Source: Diplocloster agilis
GTDB taxonomy: Bacteria; Bacillota; Clostridia; Lachnospirales; Lachnospiraceae
Direction: 5' to 3'
DNA length: 64,000 nt
NCBI RefSeq assembly: GCF_019042275.1
Contig: NZ_JAHQCW010000026.1
Coordinates: 25,443-89,442 of the forward strand
The notes under the pieces are model-generated. The model saw nothing but the letters and a program-made list of their open reading frames with translations. It ran no database searches and had not been told where the DNA came from. Every line of letters starts with the position of its first letter. The stretch's first letter is position 1. The translations under genes and the position numbers were made by a program. Below, in pieces: positions 61,214 through 64,000 of this stretch.

Positions 61214-62257
61214 TTATCCGGCATAACCGATATCTGTCTCGTCCGGGCTGTGCTCTATGTATTTCACATAATACTCTTCCAGGGTATTGATCCCCCTGGC
61301 CTTCATATCCGCAGCGGTTTCAACGCCCACATAGGTGATATGCCACGGCTCGTATTCATAACCGGTAATCTCTTCCTCTCCTTCGGGGTAACGGACAATG
61401 AAGCCGAACTCCCCGCAGTGTTTTTCCACCCATTCCGCGGCCTGCGTTCCCGCAAAGGCCCGAAGCGTACTCTGTCCGGTGTTGATGTCCACCGTCAGCC
61501 CGGTCTGATGCTCGGAAAATCCTTCTCTGGAACTGAAGGTATCCACTTCCTCCTCCGATTGGCGTTTCATATAATTGTTATGCAGATTTTCCTGATACTG
61601 ATAGGTCCGGAAGGCGGAGACGGGCTGCAGATAGAAACCTGCGGTCTTCGCGGCTTTTTTCAGTTCTTTGAACGCCTCGGCTGCTGTCTTTTCCATCCGT
61701 TTCCCTTTTCCGACGCTGACCAGCTGCTTCGGAGCGTAATCCTTCGGCAGATAGCGGTATTTGTTGACCAGCATGGGACCTGCCTCAACCACCTCAGCCG
61801 CTTGTGCCATCGTATAGAATTTATGATCCAGTCCCACATTTACCATCCATACCACGTCTCCCGCAGGCAGATCCGGATTCTCCTGCTGGAATGCCTCGTA
61901 GCGGTACTGCTTGTCCTTCTCATAATAATAAAACGACTCAAAGGGATTCTCGTCTTCCGGTTCCGCCGTCTCCTCCGGATTGGAACCGGCTTCCTCCCCT
62001 TCCTCCAAAGCGTCTCCCGTTAAAGCCTCTGCGGCATATACTTCGTTCAATTCATACTTTTGCTTGAGCAGATCATTGGCAGGCCCTTCCTGGCCTAATG
62101 CTCCCCAAGCGAAATCCAGCGCGGCGAATCCGCCAATCAGGACACAAAAAAAGAACAGCATGCGCCTAATTAGCTGCATTCTCTTCTGTCGTCTCTGCTT
62201 CTTAATTTTTTTCCTGGAATACTCCCATTCCCACTCCTGGTCCATTTTCATTTTCAT
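61214..62257 (-). CDS. D-alanyl-D-alanine carboxypeptidase (VanY family)
   Basis: Encodes 347 residues. A basic N-terminus (SRKKIKKQRRQKRM) and one membrane segment (about 29-50) anchor it, followed by an acidic linker and the VanY domain with LQPVSAFRTYQYQENLH, the metal site SEHQTGLTVDI and EYEPWHITYVG. It trims D-Ala from peptidoglycan stem peptides outside the membrane. No other van gene is present, so it is a housekeeping wall enzyme rather than a vancomycin cassette. Confidence 0.93.
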   Translation of the reverse strand: MKMKMDQEWEWEYSRKKIKKQRRQKRMQLIRRMLFFFCVLIGGFAALDFAWGALGQEGPANDLLKQKYELNEVYAAEALTGDALEEGEEAGSNPEETAEPEDENPFESFYYYEKDKQYRYEAFQQENPDLPAGDVVWMVNVGLDHKFYTMAQAAEVVEAGPMLVNKYRYLPKDYAPKQLVSVGKGKRMEKTAAEAFKELKKAAKTAGFYLQPVSAFRTYQYQENLHNNYMKRQSEEEVDTFSSREGFSEHQTGLTVDINTGQSTLRAFAGTQAAEWVEKHCGEFGFIVRYPEGEEEITGYEYEPWHITYVGVETAADMKARGINTLEEYYVKYIEHSPDETDIGYAG

Positions 62258-62535
62258 TTAATCTATTCTCATCCTATAATCAGTATTTACACCCGTTTCC
62301 ATCCTCCGATGTGTTCCCCCCACGACCGGTATCCAAAGCCAGCTCTTCCATAATTTAACATGAGTTTATTATAATTCATCTTCCAGGTTTATACAAGCCA
62401 AAAGCCCATTTCCTTCTGGTATTTTTATCCAGCCGATTCAACAACTTTTGAACAGCTCCGACAGCCTTCCCCCACATCCGGCAAAATATTGCCATACCGA
62501 TCTTTTCAATTTATCCAGATTCTATCTATAAAACC

Positions 62536-62564
62536 TTGCAATTGCAGGACAAGTCTGATACAGT
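62536..62564 (+). promoter_or_regulatory. Promoter of the DUF1292 gene
   Basis: TTGCAA at 62536-62541, 17 bases, TACAGT at 62559-62564, with TGA just before the -10. It lies about 30 bp before the ribosome site. The rest of the 340-bp gap from 62258 shows nothing I can name. Confidence 0.55.
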
Positions 62565-62599
62565 GGAAATACCTAAAAAGAAAGAAAAGAGGTATAAAT

Positions 62600-62947
62600 A
62601 TGAGTGAACATAATCACGACTGTGAATGCGGATGTGGATGCGGATGCGGCCACGAGGAAGAAGAAGTTACCGTAACTTTGACACTGGATGACGGCTCCGA
62701 AATGGAATGCGCCGTACTGACCATCTTCCCCGCCGGTGAGAACGAATATATCGCACTGCTTCCCTTAGAGCCGGAAGAAGACGACGAAGAAGGCGAAGTA
62801 TATCTGTATCGTTATAAAGAAACCGCAGACGGTGAGCCGGAACTGGAAAATATCGAAGACGACGACGAATATGAAAAAGTAGCGGATGCCTTCGACGAAC
62901 TTCTGGACAGCGCTGAATTTGATGAATTACTGGAAGAAGACGAGTAA
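62600..62947 (+). CDS. DUF1292 family protein with Cys-rich start
   Basis: Encodes 115 residues. A Cys/Gly/His-rich N-terminus (NHDCECGCGCGCGHEEEE) is followed by the DUF1292 domain (TVTLTLDDGSEMECAVLTIF, EYIALLPLEPEEDDEEGEVY) and a strongly acidic tail. The ATG at 62600 has AAGAGG upstream. DUF1292 proteins are common in Firmicutes and of unknown function; the alternating Cys start may bind metal. Monocistronic with its own promoter and terminator. Confidence 0.9.
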   Translation: MSEHNHDCECGCGCGCGHEEEEVTVTLTLDDGSEMECAVLTIFPAGENEYIALLPLEPEEDDEEGEVYLYRYKETADGEPELENIEDDDEYEKVADAFDELLDSAEFDELLEEDE

Positions 62948-62982
62948 ATAAGCGCCCCAAAAGGCAGATCCACAAAAAAAAC

Positions 62983-63044
62983 AGCGCCGCCAATCCCATT
63001 TGGACAATCCCGAAAATTCTCCAAATGAAATTGGCGGCGCTTTT
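62983..63044 (+). terminator. Long strong terminator after the DUF1292 gene
   Basis: AGCGCCGCCAAT and ATTGGCGGCGCT form a perfect 12-bp outer stem (62983-62994 and 63030-63041), ATTTGGA/TCCAAAT an inner one, and TTTTG follows on the plus strand; an A-run precedes, so it may work both ways. Confidence 0.88.
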
Positions 63045-63117
63045 GTCTGCGCTAACTTATGCCGATCCGCGCAAAGCTCCCCCTCACTTCCTCCCAGCTT
63101 CCAAACTCCCGGCAAAA

Positions 63118-63609
63118 TCATAAAACATAATAATGTGGAATAATGTCCTCATATGTACCATCCTTCATCAGGAATCCCCCGGGAATCGTTCCCAGCCTGA
63201 CAAATCCCAATTTTTCATATAAATAAAGAGCGGGCTTATTTGACTTTACGACCGCATTAAATTGCAACACGCGGAAACCCAGTTCTTTTGCCTTCCCCAG
63301 ACAATGAAGCACCAGCTTTTCACCGATATGCTGTCCCCGAATCTCCTTTTTTACCGCATAACTGGCATTGCAAATATGGCCGCAGCGTCCCACATTATTC
63401 GGATGCAGAATATAAAGTCCCACGATCAAGCCGGTATCTGCATCGTAAGCCACTCCGGTAAAAGACTGCTCCCGAAAAAAGGCGTCTCCCGAAATCTCAT
63501 CCAGCAGATCCATTTGGGGAAAAGCGACCCCGTCCTCCACAACCTCGTTCCATATATCCGCCGCATCCCTTACATCATGATTCTCATAAGCTCTTATCTC
63601 TATGTTCAT
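63118..63609 (-). CDS. GNAT-family N-acetyltransferase
   Basis: Encodes 163 residues of the GNAT fold: IEIRAYENHDVRDAADIWNE at the start, CGHICNASYAVKKEIRGQHI with the acetyl-CoA loop (RGQHIGEKLV), and VVKSNKPALYLYEKLGFVRL. It transfers an acetyl group to an amine; the substrate is not predictable. A GGAGGATAG site precedes the ATG. Its stop faces the DUF1292 terminator. Confidence 0.92.
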   Translation of the reverse strand: MNIEIRAYENHDVRDAADIWNEVVEDGVAFPQMDLLDEISGDAFFREQSFTGVAYDADTGLIVGLYILHPNNVGRCGHICNASYAVKKEIRGQHIGEKLVLHCLGKAKELGFRVLQFNAVVKSNKPALYLYEKLGFVRLGTIPGGFLMKDGTYEDIIPHYYVL

Positions 63610-63628
63610 ATCTATCCTCCATGTTTAC

Positions 63629-63778
63629 TCACTGTACTATCTTAATTTTCCGTACTATATTAATTCTCCGTACATCTAACTGCCCCACCTCATCCATCAA
63701 TTCTAAAACATCCCCCGCGAACAGATCCGCTGCTAACCTCCCCTTCGGCACGCAGCCCCAATCCCCATCCTTCCGCAT
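63629..63778 (-). CDS. Possible small protein or truncated gene next to the repeat
   Basis: A 49-codon frame, MRKDGDWGCVPKGRLAADLF followed by DVLELMDEVGQLDVRRINIV, with GAGG eight bases before the ATG. The last residues are encoded by a nearly exact 18-bp tandem repeat (GTACTATCTTAATTTTCC type). The frame stays open upstream into the fold-back copy (FGEDGV before the Met), so it may be the 3' end of a gene cut by that element. Family not recognised. Confidence 0.4.
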   Translation of the reverse strand: MRKDGDWGCVPKGRLAADLFAGDVLELMDEVGQLDVRRINIVRKIKIVQ

Positions 63779-63801
63779 AACTCCGTCCTCACCAAACCAG
63801 G

Positions 63802-64000
63802 AGCGGGCAGGCGCAAGGGCGGTTTCCGGGGATGCTCCCGAAGGCCGGGGGCTGTTGTGTCTCCCTGGGAGCGCATAGGGCGGCTGAGCACCCGCTTAGT
63901 AGAATCGGAAAGCCGGGTTCAGGATGACCGGCGGACTTCACGTCCGACGGGCAAGAGCCTCTGAACCGGGAACACATCACGTGTTCCTGGTGAATAGGCT
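63802..64000. repeat. Second copy of the fold-back element, cut by the window end
   Basis: From CTCCCTGGGAGCGCATAGGG (63862) to 64000 it follows the 58845 element, and the loop from CGGCGGACTTCACGTCCG to the end is identical in both copies over about 70 bases. The outer arm is divergent (GCGGGCAGGCGCAAGGGCGG region). The matching right arm should lie beyond 64000. Confidence 0.85.

Noticed and set aside
61214..62257. Vancomycin-resistance cassette (vanY)
   Set aside because: Only a VanY-type carboxypeptidase is present; no vanH/A/X or linked regulator, so a resistance cassette is not supported.

Overview
The window looks like chromosomal DNA of a spore-forming, anaerobic, low-to-mid GC Firmicute, most likely a Lachnospiraceae-type Clostridium relative. 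The reasons are the complete spoIIA operon (anti-anti-sigma, anti-sigma, sigma F), a spoVA dipicolinate-channel operon, a T-box ahead of valS, strong AGGAGG-type ribosome sites, and many two-component, ABC and fermentation-type genes. Genus cannot be fixed by eye.

Layout. 1-6.4 kb: sporulation block on the minus strand (spoIIAA-spoIIAB-sigF, then spoVAA-AB-AC-AD-AE) with a plus-strand LacI-family regulator sitting between sigF and spoVAA. 6.4-14 kb: a zinc-ribbon/TPR membrane protein, a 48-residue small protein coupled to folC, an S8-type lipoprotein peptidase and a two-component system. 14.4-27.5 kb: a DUF1905-nitroreductase fusion, an LTA-synthase-like enzyme, valS with its T-box leader, nth, a MoxR/DUF58/transglutaminase operon and an aldo/keto reductase. 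27.9-40 kb: a complete type I-C CRISPR-Cas locus, with a 66-repeat array, leader, and cas2, cas1, cas4, cas7, cas8c, cas5c, cas3, all transcribed leftwards from one good promoter near 40.14 kb. 40.3-47.1 kb: an AT-richer sugar-uptake unit (binding protein, two permeases, double ATPase, UlaG-like lactonase, GntR regulator with shared operator motifs). 47.4-56 kb: a glycerol / glycerol-3-phosphate block (glpK; GlpA-like and second FAD enzyme plus DUF1667 protein; GlpP antiterminator with a leader terminator ahead of the operon), with a LysR-controlled split chromate transporter and a Tubby-like protein in the middle. 56.1-58.8 kb: a YtrA-type GntR/ABC operon. 58.8-64 kb: prfC, a VanY-like carboxypeptidase, a DUF1292 protein and a GNAT acetyltransferase, interspersed with copies of a large fold-back repeat.

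The most unusual things are not genes. (1) A 452-bp element at 58845-59296 has 185-bp nearly perfect inverted arms around an 80-bp loop that itself folds into two hairpins; the loop recurs essentially unchanged in a second copy that runs off the window end at 64000, and a decayed fragment lies near 61.14 kb. (2) Two arrays of the perfect palindrome GGACATGTCC (four copies at 4761-4832, five at 21438-21531) are spaced almost exactly 21 bp apart with variable spacers. (3) The LacI gene separates sigF from spoVAA and carries two copies of a 17-bp TGATAAAA-type palindrome, one just after its predicted promoter. The CRISPR array shows a block of six leader-distal repeats sharing one base change, and several spacers that are self-complementary.

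All functions are read from sequence motifs and gene context without database searches; start codons were chosen from ribosome-binding sites and family N-termini.
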